From Colwellia sp. 75C3 (GTDB lineage: Bacteria > Pseudomonadota > Gammaproteobacteria > Enterobacterales > Alteromonadaceae), in the NCBI RefSeq assembly GCF_002836255.1, contig NZ_PJAU01000053.1:1-64000 (forward strand): a DNA stretch of 64,000 nucleotides, given 5' to 3'. The notes beneath the pieces were generated by a model. The model did not search any database. It was not told the DNA's origin and saw only the letters and a list, made by a program, of their open reading frames with translations. The translations under genes were made by a program, and so were the position numbers. Position 1 is the stretch's first letter. Each line of letters begins with the position of its first letter. Positions 52,944 through 63,864 of this stretch are shown here, in pieces.

Positions 52944-55166
52944 ATGCAAGCATCAGAAAATTCACACGATGACTTTTTATTTATCGATGATAGTGATGAA
53001 GACGAGATTTTAGCCTGTGGCAGTAATGAAACTTGGCAAGTTCTCATTGTAGATGATGATCCTGAAATTCATTCAGTGACTCAATTAGCATTGTCCGATC
53101 TTATCGTCTTAGGCCGCCGTCTTGAATACTTACATGCCTATTCAGGTAAAGATGCATGTCGATTAATTGAAGAAAATGATGACATTGTGCTGGTATTGCT
53201 CGATGTTGTTATGGAAACTGATGATGCTGGTCTTAATGTTGTAAAACATATCAGAGAGACATTACAACGCAAGGATATCCGTATTGTTTTACGTACGGGA
53301 CAGCCTGGTTACGCTCCCGAAGAAAGTGTCATAAAAGAATATGATATCAATGATTATAAAACGAAAACAGAGCTTACACGTCGTAAGCTAGTCACTACGG
53401 TTTTTGCTGCTATTCGTTCTTTTCAACAAATAGCTACCGTTAATGAGAACCGTCTAGGTCTTGAGAAAATAGTTTCTGGTGCTACTGAATTATCCTCACA
53501 ACATTCTCTGTCTAAATATAGCCACGGTGTTTTATCACAATTAAAAACCCTCGTAGGTGGTGAAATATCCGCAGTATTTTGCGCAAGAGGTCAAGGCATC
53601 ATAGAAAATATTGATGATTTGAGTTTTTATGTACTAGCGCAAATAGGTTTTGATGATGACTTAATTAATCAAAAGCTTGATCAGTTACAAGATGAACAAG
53701 CGAGTAAACAGGTAAAAGCTTGTTTCTTACAGCAAAAACATGAATACCTCGATGACAGCCTTAATCTTTATGTTGCTAAAGGGGATTACCGTGCAGTTAT
53801 CTATGTCAAACTTGCTAGTCCGTTAACTGAAATACAAACTCAGCTATTAAATGTATTTTTAACCGGCGTCGCTGTCGGTTATGAAAATGTCCATTTATTT
53901 CAAAAACTCACTAATGCTGCCTATAAAGATTCGCTAACCAACTTACCTAACCGTCTAGAGTTTGTGCGTTTACTTGATGATTTTGCTCAAAATGATTGCA
54001 AAAATCAGGTTGCGGCTTTAATTGATATAAATCACTTCAGTGATATCAACGATGCCTTAGGACAAGATATTGGTAATAAACTACTATCAGCAGTCGGTCA
54101 GCGCATGCAAAGCATCGATTGTGAATGTCAATTTGCCCGCGTAGGTGCTGACGTTTTTGGTATTATTGGCCCTGCTGATTGTTTAACTCCTGAAAGTTTA
54201 ATGGCTTTATTTCACCAGCCTTTTAGAGCGGGTGAACAACATCTTCCCATTAATGCTTGCTTTGGCTTATGTACGAAAGAACATGCACAAAGCAGTGGTG
54301 TACAAGTACTAAACCAAATTAATATCGCATTAAATATAGCGAAAAAGAATCGTTTAGAGCATTTTGCGTATTATCATTCGGATATAGAAGATCAAATGCA
54401 ATGGCGTCTAAACATGATTCGCCAACTACGTAATGATTTTTCAAATAACTGTCTTGAGCTTTGGTATCAGCCGCAATTATCATTAACCACAGGTAAAGTT
54501 ATTGGAGCTGAAGCTCTGCTACGTTGGCGTACTGCAGATGGGAAGTTTGTTTCTCCTGCTGTTTTTATTCCCTTAGCCGAATATTCAGGACTCATTATTG
54601 AAATTGGGGACTGGGTTATTAGTCAAGCATGTAAGCAGCTTAAAATGCTTGAAACAAGCTATGCCGACCTCAGTATTTCAGTCAATGTATCTATTCCACA
54701 GTTCCGACAGGAAAACTTTGTCGATAGTATAATAAATACCATTACTCAGCATGATATTAAGCCGAGTAAACTGGAATTAGAAATAACAGAAAACATCTTA
54801 ATGGATGAACCGCAGATCATCATTGATGCATTAACCAAGTTAAAAGCTCAAGGAATAAGCATAGCGCTAGATGATTTCGGTACTGGATTCTCTTCATTGA
54901 GCTACTTACAGAAACTGCCGCTTGATCGATTAAAAGTTGATCGTGCATTTGTTACCGATATTGATAAAGAAGGTCAGTCTGTTATTGCTGAAACGATTAT
55001 TAATTTAGGTAAAAAAATGCAACTTAAAGTTATTGCTGAAGGTATTGAAGAAGTTGAACAGCAAGATCGTTTAATTGAGTTAGGCTGTGATGAAGTACAA
55101 GGTTTCTATTATGCTAAACCGATGCCATCAGACGAGTTCATCAACTTTCTTCAAAAACAAAGTTAA
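52944..55166 (+). CDS. Response regulator, DUF3369-GGDEF-EAL phosphodiesterase
   Basis: A 740 aa cytosolic regulator. Receiver domain about residues 30-150 with phospho-acceptor Asp87 (LVLLDVVMETDDAGLNV). DUF3369 spans about 180-330 (GATELSSQHSLSKYSHGVLSQLKTL). The GGDEF domain at about 330-490 is degenerate: the active loop reads VGADVFGIIG instead of GGDEF. The EAL domain at about 500-740 is intact, with GAEALLRW, a glutamate in LEITENILMDE, DDFGTGFSSLSYLQKLPLDRLKVDRAFV and a late-domain EGIE. The protein probably degrades cyclic di-GMP in response to an unknown kinase; no kinase is adjacent. Confidence 0.92.
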   Translation: MQASENSHDDFLFIDDSDEDEILACGSNETWQVLIVDDDPEIHSVTQLALSDLIVLGRRLEYLHAYSGKDACRLIEENDDIVLVLLDVVMETDDAGLNVVKHIRETLQRKDIRIVLRTGQPGYAPEESVIKEYDINDYKTKTELTRRKLVTTVFAAIRSFQQIATVNENRLGLEKIVSGATELSSQHSLSKYSHGVLSQLKTLVGGEISAVFCARGQGIIENIDDLSFYVLAQIGFDDDLINQKLDQLQDEQASKQVKACFLQQKHEYLDDSLNLYVAKGDYRAVIYVKLASPLTEIQTQLLNVFLTGVAVGYENVHLFQKLTNAAYKDSLTNLPNRLEFVRLLDDFAQNDCKNQVAALIDINHFSDINDALGQDIGNKLLSAVGQRMQSIDCECQFARVGADVFGIIGPADCLTPESLMALFHQPFRAGEQHLPINACFGLCTKEHAQSSGVQVLNQINIALNIAKKNRLEHFAYYHSDIEDQMQWRLNMIRQLRNDFSNNCLELWYQPQLSLTTGKVIGAEALLRWRTADGKFVSPAVFIPLAEYSGLIIEIGDWVISQACKQLKMLETSYADLSISVNVSIPQFRQENFVDSIINTITQHDIKPSKLELEITENILMDEPQIIIDALTKLKAQGISIALDDFGTGFSSLSYLQKLPLDRLKVDRAFVTDIDKEGQSVIAETIINLGKKMQLKVIAEGIEEVEQQDRLIELGCDEVQGFYYAKPMPSDEFINFLQKQS

Positions 55167-55221
55167 CACTCGTAGAAGGTGAGTTTAAACCTCACGTCAT
55201 ACATTCAAAGACTCATTAAAG

Positions 55222-55254
55222 CACTCCTCCAATTTATTGGTCGAGTGTTTTTTT
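55222..55254 (+). terminator. Terminator before fadB
   Basis: CACTC, CT, CCAAT, TT, ATTGG, TC, GAGTG, then seven T. Two-part stem ending the 52944-55166 transcript. Confidence 0.88.
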
Positions 55255-55295
55255 GTGTGTTGGTTTTATATACATCAACATAAACTAAACACACA

Positions 55296-55315
55296 ATTAA
55301 AACACTTGTTTTAAT
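55296..55315. promoter_or_regulatory. PsrA/FadR-type operator upstream of fadBA
   Basis: ATTAAAACACTTGTTTTAAT: arms ATTAAAACA and TGTTTTAAT are perfectly inverted around CT. It resembles the PsrA operator that controls fad genes in Shewanella and relatives. It lies 140 bp upstream of fadB. PsrA itself is not in the window. Confidence 0.7.
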
Positions 55316-55455
55316 TTATTGCATTTAATTTTTATTCAAGGCACACTCAGTCAGCTATTATTAGTTATCTACGTTTTTTAGAACAAAAATAGTGCTAAAA
55401 AATATAGGTTAATCATCAAAACATCAACACCACTTATAGGTGAAGGAGACGAAGC

Positions 55456-57624
55456 ATGATATATCAAGGCAACAGCCTTTCAGCCCAATTACTCGAAGAC
55501 GGCATTGTAGAACTTAAGTTCGATGCTCAGGGATCAGTAAACAAATTTGATCAAGCAACTTTTGAAGAATATATCGCTGTAGTTGCAGCAATTAACAATT
55601 GCAGTGACGCTAAAGGCGTTATGGTAACCTCTGGCAAATCAACATTTATTGTTGGGGCAGACATCACTGAGTTTTTAGCGTCGTTTAGTCAGCCCGAAGA
55701 TGAATTAGCGGCATGGGCAAAAAAAGCATCTGACGTTTTCGATTCATTTGAAGATATTCAACTACCTACAATAGCTGCTATTAATGGCATCGCATTAGGT
55801 GGTGGTTGTGAAATGACGTTAGCCTGTGATTATCGTGTTGCTGATACTAATGCCAGCATTGGCCTTCCAGAAGTTAAACTTGGATTGATGCCTGGTTTTG
55901 GCGGTACAGTAAGACTACCTCGCCTTATCGGTTTTGATAATGCCGCAACGTGGATGTCTACAGGTAAAGCATTTAAACCAGCGGCAGCGCTTGCACAAGG
56001 TGTTCTTGATGCGGTTGTTGAACCACAAAATTTACGCACTGCAGCGATTAGCATGCTTAAATTGGCAATGAATGGAAAACTAGACTGGCGTGCGAAACGT
56101 CAACCTAAACTAGAACCATTAAACCTATCTCCAACAGAACTAATCATGTCGTCGACAACATGCAAAGGAATGATTGCTGCTAAAGCAGGCAAACATTACC
56201 CTGCTCCAATGGTGATGATAAATACATTAATTGCGAGTGCTAATTTAGATCGTACTGGTGCAATGGCTAATGAAAATGCTGGTTTTGCCAAATTAGCTAA
56301 AACTGATGCGGCAACAGCGCAAATTGGCTTGTTTATGGCAGACCAAGTCATTAAAGGCAAGGCTAAAAAAGCAGGTAAACTTGCAACAAAAGTTGTTAAA
56401 AAAGCGGCTGTATTAGGTGCTGGCATTATGGGTGGTGGTATTGCATACCAATCAGCTTATAAAGGCACGCCGATCATTATGAAAGACATCAATGATCAAG
56501 CGCTTGATTTAGGGTTAACTACCGCGACAGGTATATTAACTAAACAAGTCGAACGTGGTCGTATGAATGCTAAGAAAATGGCCGGTGTCTTAAACAACAT
56601 CACGCCAAGCTTAAGTTATGACAGTGTTAAAGATGTAGATATTGTTGTTGAAGCCGTTGTTGAAAACCCTAAAATTAAAGGCATGGTTTTAGCTGAAGTT
56701 GAAGGTGTAATCAGTGAAGATGCTATTCTTACTTCAAACACGTCGACTATCTCAATTGACTTATTAGCGCAAAGTGTAAAACGTCCACAAAATTTCTGTG
56801 GCATGCACTTTTTCAACCCCGTTAACAAAATGCCATTAGTTGAAGTTATCCGCGGTAAAGATACCTCTGACGAAACCGTAGCTGCTGTTGTTGCTTATGC
56901 CGCTAAAATGGGTAAATCTCCAATTGTAGTGAATGATTGCCCTGGTTTTTATGTGAACCGTGTTTTATTCCCATACTTTGCTGGCTTCAGTCAATTAGTG
57001 CTTGAAGGTGCTGACTTTACAGCTATCGATAAAGTAATGGAAAAACAATTTGGCTGGCCAATGGGTCCTGCATATCTACTTGATGTTGTTGGTGTCGATA
57101 CTGCCGATCACTGTACTGGTGTTATGTCAGCTGGTTTCCCTACGCGTATGACCAAAATTGATAATGATCCTGTAAGTACTCTGTATGCAAATGACCGTTT
57201 AGGTCAGAAAAATGGTAAAGGCTTTTATGATCACATTAAAGATAAACGTGGTCGTCCAATGAAAGTTCCTGCTCCTGTAGCTTACGAGTTACTTGGACAA
57301 CATTGTGCTGATAAAAAAGATTTCAGCAGTGAAGAAATTATTGCTCGCATGATGATCCCTATGGTGAATGAAGTGGTTCGTTGTTTAGAAGAAGGCGTAG
57401 TTGATACAGCAGCAGAAGCTGATATGGGCTTAATCTATGGCGTTGGCTTCCCTCCATTTAGAGGGGGTGCAATTCGCTATTTAGAAACACTTGGCCTAGA
57501 TAACTTTATCGCAATGGCTGATAAATATGCTGATTTAGGTGAAATTTATCAAGTGACTGATGGCCTGCGTGAAATGGCTAAATCAGGCAAATCTTATTTT
57601 TTTACCGATGTTAAAACAGCTTAA
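55456..57624 (+). CDS. fadB: Fatty-acid oxidation complex alpha subunit FadB
   Basis: Multifunctional beta-oxidation enzyme (enoyl-CoA hydratase, 3-hydroxyacyl-CoA dehydrogenase, isomerase and epimerase activities). The 722 aa protein (E. coli 729) has a crotonase domain ([63 protein letters not shown]), NAD site [21 protein letters not shown] near residue 318, and [17 protein letters not shown] and the DH C-terminal [16 protein letters not shown]. fadA follows by 15 bp. GGTGAAGGAGACG precedes the ATG. Confidence 0.97.
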   Translation: MIYQGNSLSAQLLEDGIVELKFDAQGSVNKFDQATFEEYIAVVAAINNCSDAKGVMVTSGKSTFIVGADITEFLASFSQPEDELAAWAKKASDVFDSFEDIQLPTIAAINGIALGGGCEMTLACDYRVADTNASIGLPEVKLGLMPGFGGTVRLPRLIGFDNAATWMSTGKAFKPAAALAQGVLDAVVEPQNLRTAAISMLKLAMNGKLDWRAKRQPKLEPLNLSPTELIMSSTTCKGMIAAKAGKHYPAPMVMINTLIASANLDRTGAMANENAGFAKLAKTDAATAQIGLFMADQVIKGKAKKAGKLATKVVKKAAVLGAGIMGGGIAYQSAYKGTPIIMKDINDQALDLGLTTATGILTKQVERGRMNAKKMAGVLNNITPSLSYDSVKDVDIVVEAVVENPKIKGMVLAEVEGVISEDAILTSNTSTISIDLLAQSVKRPQNFCGMHFFNPVNKMPLVEVIRGKDTSDETVAAVVAYAAKMGKSPIVVNDCPGFYVNRVLFPYFAGFSQLVLEGADFTAIDKVMEKQFGWPMGPAYLLDVVGVDTADHCTGVMSAGFPTRMTKIDNDPVSTLYANDRLGQKNGKGFYDHIKDKRGRPMKVPAPVAYELLGQHCADKKDFSSEEIIARMMIPMVNEVVRCLEEGVVDTAAEADMGLIYGVGFPPFRGGAIRYLETLGLDNFIAMADKYADLGEIYQVTDGLREMAKSGKSYFFTDVKTA

Positions 57625-58800
<1,176 letters not shown>

Positions 58801-58817
58801 TAATTAATTACGCGTAT

Positions 58818-58845
58818 AAAAAACCCAGCAGTCGCTGGGTTTTTT
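58818..58845. terminator. Bidirectional terminator
   Basis: AAAAAACCCAGC, loop AGTC, GCTGGGTTTTTT. It lies between fadA (+) and ppaC (-). Confidence 0.93.
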
Positions 58846-58863
58846 ATTATATTCAATAAGTTA

Positions 58864-59787
58864 TTACTTAAGAAAAATTTCTTGTAGCGGTGGAACAACT
58901 TGTTTTTTACGGCTTAATACACCGTCTAACCAAGCTTTGCCCTCTTTTGGTGTAACACCAAATGCTTGCTCAGCTAAGGTATCACTATCACTGGCAATTA
59001 AAAGTTCAGAACCTTCTTTCATGATATCAGTCAAGAGTAAGAAAACACTGTGACGTCCACCCTCTGCTTTTAGTTCGGCGATATCAGCATATAATTCATC
59101 TTTTATATCATCAAAAACAGCTAAATCAATCACTTCAAGTTGGCCAATGCCAACCTTATGACCATTCATATTGAAGTCTTTAAAATCACGTTTTACTAGA
59201 TCTCGAATTGGAGTACCTTGAACTGCAGATTTTACTCTGAACATGTCCATACCAAGTTCTTTGAAATCTTCGATACCAGCGATCTCTGCCAATGCTTCTA
59301 CACATTTGATATCGGCTGTTGTACAGGTTGGTGATTTAAATATAACGGTATCACTTAAAATTGCACATAACATGGCACCGGCAATATTTTTTGGTATCTC
59401 GACATTGTGAAAATCATACATCATCTTGATAATTGTATTGGTACAGCCAACTGGACGTACCCAAATTTCAAGTGGAGATGATGTTGTTAAATCACCCAAT
59501 TTATGATGGTCAATAATACCTAAGATCGTAGCTTGATCGATATCATCAGGAGCAAGTTCAATATCGCTGTGATCAACAATATATACCCCTTCTCCAGCAT
59601 AACTCGTTTTAAGCTCAGGCTGTTCAAAACCAAATTTATCTAAGATAAACATTGTTTCAGGTGTCAATTCACCTAAGCGTGCGGGAACAGTGTGTTCCCC
59701 TAGGGTAGTTTTTAAGTATGATAATGCGATAGCTGAACAGATAGAATCTGAATCGGGTATTTTGTGACCTACAACGTAATTTGGCAT
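58864..59787 (-). CDS. ppaC: Manganese-dependent inorganic pyrophosphatase
   Basis: Class C (DHH-family) pyrophosphatase, cytosolic. The 307 aa protein has metal-site motifs GHKIPDSDSICSAIAL (about residue 7), VDHSDIE near 73, IIDHHKLGD near 94 and the C-terminal DHHA2 region ending in SRKKQVVPPLQ. Other gammaproteobacteria mostly use class A Ppa; Mn-type is typical of Vibrio, Shewanella and Colwellia-like marine genera. GGAGAGC upstream of the start. Confidence 0.95.
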   Translation of the reverse strand: MPNYVVGHKIPDSDSICSAIALSYLKTTLGEHTVPARLGELTPETMFILDKFGFEQPELKTSYAGEGVYIVDHSDIELAPDDIDQATILGIIDHHKLGDLTTSSPLEIWVRPVGCTNTIIKMMYDFHNVEIPKNIAGAMLCAILSDTVIFKSPTCTTADIKCVEALAEIAGIEDFKELGMDMFRVKSAVQGTPIRDLVKRDFKDFNMNGHKVGIGQLEVIDLAVFDDIKDELYADIAELKAEGGRHSVFLLLTDIMKEGSELLIASDSDTLAEQAFGVTPKEGKAWLDGVLSRKKQVVPPLQEIFLK

Positions 59788-60227
59788 AAAAGTGCTCTCC
59801 TTTAAATTATCTGTATTCTACCAAAGTAAAACTTGATTGTGTATGTTGTTAACCCTTGCTTGGTAATATCTTATAACTAACAAGCTTCTACTATTACAAT
59901 GACGTAATGGTTTTGTTTATTTGTTGGAATTAAAATATATTTATTAAGGTTTTACATAAGCTTTCCATCGCCTCAACGCACGATTGGACAAAATATAGCT
60001 CAAAAGGGCATAGGGAGATTAAGGCGTTACTAATGGGGCCATTGCAAAAAATATATTCATAAAGGGAACCAAATGAATATTACACTTATTCGAAAGTTGA
60101 TATAGGCAGGTCAGCTAGGCCAAAATTCGTTCATTACTGGGTTATTACCTGAGGGTACAGTCTTGTATGTTTTAATTATTAAATATAATCAGTCTAAAAC
60201 GATGTGAAAAAATATATAGCTGATTGC
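59788..60227. other. Gene-poor region with decayed-looking coding traces
   Basis: No intact gene. In one plus-strand frame (about 59975-60160) there is a protein-like run broken by two stops (HDWTKYSSKGHREIKALLMGPL, stop, EPNEYYTYSKVDIGRSARPK, stop), possibly a pseudogene fragment of unidentified origin. An 8-bp inverted repeat ATATTCAT/ATGAATAT (60053-60080) encloses AAAGGGAACCAA. Confidence 0.35.
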
Positions 60228-61028
60228 TTACTCATTAGGTTTTGTTTTATTTAGACCAAACCACTTAAGTTTTATTACGTCCAATCTACCATTTTTAATG
60301 AGTTTTCTTTTACCTTCATCATAAACAGCTAATAGTTTGCTATTTCCCTCAATCCCCTTCATGGAAACTACATACTCCAAACTTGAATCTATAATAGGAG
60401 TATTGGTAAATTTATGTTCCCAACCTTCTTGTTTTAAAACATAATCCCAACTTTCTTTATAACCAATAAAACCGTCTACGTGGCCTTTTTCAAGCATACG
60501 GAAGCCATCCGATATATGTCCTATATCATATTTCGTTACAGTATTTAAAGATTGCCATTTTTTACCATAATTGAATCCTCGTTTAACCCCAATTATTTCT
60601 CCCTTTAGTGAGTCTAATCCTTTCCATTTGAAATCAGAGTTATTAGCTGAATAAATAACATAGTCGACCACATTAATTGATTCTTTCGAATAGTTAAATA
60701 TTTTCAATCGTTCGTCGGATTTACTGATGGGAAATAAAAGCTCTACATGCCCATATTCAAGAAGCTTTATAGCGCGGGGCCAAGGAACCACGATGTATTT
60801 TATTGAATAGCCCATAGAATAAAAGCTCTCTTTAAAAACATCCCAACTATACCCTTTTATTAATTCAGTACCATCTTGAGTCGATATAAACCCTGTAACT
60901 GACTCATTTCTTTCAACAAAAACATAAGGTGCGTAATCGACTAAGCTCACAACAGAAATTACTCTATCGGCGCCATAGGCTTTAAGGTTAATTGAGAGCA
61001 ATATACATATAATTAATAAATCCTTCAT
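60228..61028 (-). CDS. Periplasmic solute-binding-like protein (SBP_bac_3 type)
   Basis: A 266 aa exported protein with a signal peptide (MKDLLIICILLSINLKAYGA). The body resembles extracellular solute-binding domain 3 proteins: VVSLVDYAPYVFVERNESVTGFI, KGYSWDVFKESFYSMGYSIKYIVVPWPRAIKLLEYGHVELLFPISKSDERLKIFNYSKESINVVDYVIY, then LKGEIIGVKRGFNYGKKW. No ABC permease or ATPase gene is adjacent, so it may be a free-standing sensor-like or orphan SBP. The ATG at 61028 is chosen because ten upstream codons before it spoil the signal peptide. Confidence 0.82.
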   Translation of the reverse strand: MKDLLIICILLSINLKAYGADRVISVVSLVDYAPYVFVERNESVTGFISTQDGTELIKGYSWDVFKESFYSMGYSIKYIVVPWPRAIKLLEYGHVELLFPISKSDERLKIFNYSKESINVVDYVIYSANNSDFKWKGLDSLKGEIIGVKRGFNYGKKWQSLNTVTKYDIGHISDGFRMLEKGHVDGFIGYKESWDYVLKQEGWEHKFTNTPIIDSSLEYVVSMKGIEGNSKLLAVYDEGKRKLIKNGRLDVIKLKWFGLNKTKPNE

Positions 61029-61110
61029 AATAAATATATAGCACAAAGTAATTAACATGTTATCAATCGAGGTAATAAATTAGGAACGAACAGAAGAAAA
61101 AATAATAGCG

Positions 61111-61152
61111 TTATAAAAAGGTCCCAAATAAAACGCCCTCTTCATTACTAAT
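61111..61152. repeat. Diverged GGTCCC repeat, copy A
   Basis: TATAAAAAGGTCCCAAAT followed by CGCCCTCTTCATTACTAA; the same layout as copies at 62591-62660 and 63463-63532. It lies between the two SBP-like genes. Confidence 0.55.
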
Positions 61153-61207
61153 AAATTAGTTATGTCATGTTACTGGAAGTGATTTAGTAATTAATTACGG
61201 CGCTCAA

Positions 61208-61927
61208 TCACTTAGGTAAATTAATCAGATTTTCTTTTTTAAGATCAACATAAGCTTTTCTCAATTTATCGACTAATGCAATATCACTGTTCAGACTTGC
61301 GGCCAAATAATTCTGCACACTAAAAGCAAATAGGGATTTTTCAAATAGATTAGGATCAAGCCCTAGCTTTGCTGAAATTTCAAAAACTCTCTTTTCTTCT
61401 AAAAGAACGAAATCTAATCTTTTTACTAGAAGCATTTTTAATAATTGATTGGAGGAGACAACCAGTTTCCGTTTGTTTTGAGGGAAGTTAGCATCAATGA
61501 AGTTTTGATAATATGAGTCCCGTTCTACTCCGGTTAAATACCCTTTAGCCTCTTCAATATTATTAATTTGAAGAGAATTTGTTCTAAGTTTGTAAAAGTA
61601 AATATCAAATTCTTGCGTAACAGGACCAATCCAGTGAAACAACTTCTCTCGCTGAAGAGTACGCCCTAACCCTGTAATAAAATAATTATTGGTATTAAGT
61701 CCATTCTTATAGACTCTTGCCCAGGGTTTAATACTAAACGCATACTCAACATCTGCACGTTCAAATACATCCTTGGCTATTTCATACACGAAACCTTTAG
61801 GCTGTGTCTTCTCCATATAAACATAAGGCCGCCACTCGCTGGACTCTAGACTTATTATATCCTCCGCGTAAGCGGGCATAGAAATATAAGTCGATAGCAA
61901 ACTAATGAGTAATCCTAATTTTATCAA
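61208..61927 (-). CDS. Periplasmic solute-binding-like protein (SBP_bac_3 type)
   Basis: A 239 aa exported protein with a signal peptide (ending PAYA, residue 21). The mature part has LESSEWRPYVYMEKTQPKGFVYEIAKDVFERADVEYAFSIKPWARVYKNG, GLGRTLQREKLFHWIGPVTQEFDIYFYKLR and the binding-lobe hinge KLVVSSNQLLKMLLVKRLDFVLLEEKRVF. It is in the same family as the gene at 60228 but diverged. No transporter genes are nearby. Ligand unknown. Confidence 0.82.
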   Translation of the reverse strand: MIKLGLLISLLSTYISMPAYAEDIISLESSEWRPYVYMEKTQPKGFVYEIAKDVFERADVEYAFSIKPWARVYKNGLNTNNYFITGLGRTLQREKLFHWIGPVTQEFDIYFYKLRTNSLQINNIEEAKGYLTGVERDSYYQNFIDANFPQNKRKLVVSSNQLLKMLLVKRLDFVLLEEKRVFEISAKLGLDPNLFEKSLFAFSVQNYLAASLNSDIALVDKLRKAYVDLKKENLINLPK

Positions 61928-62172
61928 AGTACTACCTTTATTTAGATTATGAATTCCAAAGAAACTGATTGAGGTATTAATAAACGTACAGATGTTAAAT
62001 TAATGTAGTTTATTTTAAGTTGGAAATAAAACCTTTAAATTTAATTTCAAGAAAAAAAATTCTACCGGATACTTATTAGCTCGATGTTTAAAACTCAAAT
62101 CGTTTACAGATTATATATATACGGCTCGAATTATGAGGCTACTACTTAAAATCTCCCGTAAGAAACTGTTAA
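61928..62172. other. Intergenic, AT-rich
   Basis: Nothing supported. Confidence 0.4.
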
Positions 62173-62410
62173 ATTAAATGCGCAAGAAAGGCATATGCCA
62201 ACATAAAGTGGAAAATGCAAGCCACTGGACGCAACAAAAATGGTCGGTATTGATATTCAATGGGATCATGGAGATTTAGCTGAAAGTAAAGCTGGAGCTT
62301 TAGAAATGGTTAAAGGTTTTGGTTTAGCTGTTCCTCCTAGAAGTACTAATCCACCATCACTAACAAGTAATCATATTAGTGGTGAAGCCATAGTTCACTT
62401 TAGTAACTAA
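62173..62410 (+). pseudogene. Frameshifted remnant of a peptidase-like protein
   Basis: Frame 1 reads AYANIKWKMQATGRNKNG up to about 62247. A +1 shift then gives MVGIDIQWDHGDLAESKAGALEMVKGFGL and SLTSNHISGEAI up to the stop at 62408-62410. The joined text resembles M15/peptidoglycan-hydrolase-like proteins (pattern VDIxWDxGDxxxSxxxAxxMVxxFG and SNHIxxxAID), here ending without the usual catalytic tail. The 5' end is missing. The best explanation is a decayed gene. Confidence 0.5.
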
Positions 62411-62590
62411 GAATAGTTAGCTATTACACAGGTCTCTTGGGTTGTAGCAAACTATTTTAGTTCATGCCTAATCATACCAATTTAAGACATCTTTGTTTTG
62501 TTACTGTCGAATAATTAATGACATTATCTATATGATAACTATGCTTGATTAGATCTAAACAACCGTTTTTACTGCGCTTGAGTGGCTTTC

Positions 62591-62660
62591 GGAACCCCTT
62601 TCGAAGCCCTACTATGCAAGGAATATAAAAAGGGTTCCAAATACCCCCCTCTTCATCGCT
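62591..62660. repeat. Diverged GGAACC/GGTTCC repeat, copy B
   Basis: GGAACCC at 62591-62597 is inverted to GGGTTCC at 62632-62638; TATAAAAAGGGTTCCAAAT is followed by CCCCTCTTCATCGCTTA. It resembles copies at 61111 and 63463. Confidence 0.6.
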
Positions 62661-62752
62661 TATATAGATAATCTTTAGTTCGTATATTTAAGTTTCTTTA
62701 TATAGAACATTGATATTTGGTAGGTCGGGATAAGAGTAGTCACACTCAATTA

Positions 62753-63265
62753 TTAAAGTAATGTAACTTTTCCTGTGGTCGAGTCGTAGGTGAAACCCAA
62801 ATCAATTTTTCTTGTTAGCTTGTACGAGCAAGACTTATTACCTTCATAGTTACTAATAAATTCTTTCGAATCATCAATCGCTGCTTTATTCTCACCATCT
62901 TCTATTAGCGCTGTCCATAAAGATAAGCAATCATCATCATTATCTGTCGATATTACTGTATCACTACCAGGATAACTTTGAGCAGGAAAACCTTCTGGGT
63001 TAATATCTATTCGTCCAGATGCATCAGTCCCATATAGTTGAATATTATCACGCTGACTAAATGCAGCTGGTGACCCCAGGACTCTCCATTTCATGTTTGC
63101 CAGTTTTACACCTGACCTTAAAGCACCCGCATTTGCTTCAACTTTTGCTGCTAATGCATCATCAGTTAAATTCATATATTTTGGTGCAGCTGTCACTGCC
63201 AATATACCCAATATGACAATAACCACGACTAATTCAATTAAGGTGAAACCTTTATTCTTTATCAT
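62753..63265 (-). CDS. Type IV pilin, MshA-like
   Basis: A 170 aa prepilin with type III signal MIKNKG|FTLIELVVVIVILGILAVTAAPKYMNLTDDA (GF cleavage, Glu+5) and the MSHA-type extension AKVEANAGALRSGVKLANMKW. The C-terminal domain is beta-rich with a probable Cys pair (DDCLSLW and KSCSYK) as in pilins. It stands alone without mshB-Q genes, so it may be an accessory or moved pilin. ATG at 63265 with a weak ribosome-binding site. Confidence 0.88.
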   Translation of the reverse strand: MIKNKGFTLIELVVVIVILGILAVTAAPKYMNLTDDALAAKVEANAGALRSGVKLANMKWRVLGSPAAFSQRDNIQLYGTDASGRIDINPEGFPAQSYPGSDTVISTDNDDDCLSLWTALIEDGENKAAIDDSKEFISNYEGNKSCSYKLTRKIDLGFTYDSTTGKVTLL

Positions 63266-63864
63266 TTATCACTCGGTTATTTTTTGATGAATGATTTTCT
63301 TTCTAACCATCAAAGTTATATTAATTTTGCATTTTGTATAATATACCATTTACCTTGTTTGGGTATCAATAACACGGCATGAATAATGAGAAACAGAAAG
63401 TTCAGTCTTATGCTTGATTGGACATAAACCTTTATTTTTAAAGGATTTAAGATAGACATGGAGCACTATTGGAACCATGAAAAATAAAGAAATCTAAAAA
63501 GGGTTCCAAATTAGACTCCCACTTAATCACTAACTCTGATTCCTTGTTCCTCGCTTTAAGTTTTTAGAAGGCGCCATTTCTAATAAATTATTCACCTCAT
63601 ATTACTGAGAACTCTTAGTAATATTTAAACTTTAACAAAAGTTAAATATCTTTAGACTCTAAAACTAGAGGCTAGCAGAGGATCTATTCTAACCGATTAT
63701 TTGTCTGTCGAAATATTTTACATAACGTAATTACCTCCTCCTACAGAGTAATTCAACACACTGATATTTAAAGCGTAAATATATGTGGCTCAATATTTGC
63801 TTTGTCGCAATAGCATCTTGGATACCCACAAAGATGAACAAAAATAATAAATCAAGGAAATATC
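63266..63864. other. Intergenic region
   Basis: Apart from repeat copy C (63463-63532), no gene or structure is supported. It contains the promoter region of the gene at 63865. Confidence 0.4.
63463..63532. repeat. Diverged GGAACC/GGTTCC repeat, copy C
   Basis: TTGGAACC near 63470 and GGTTCCAA near 63505 are perfectly inverted; TCTAAAAAGGGTTCCAAAT is followed by CCCACTTAATCACTAA, the most similar to copy A. Confidence 0.6.

Noticed and set aside
61111-63532. Integron attC sites
   Set aside because: The arms are GGAACC/GGTTCC rather than RYYYAAC/GTTRRRY, and no integrase is present.
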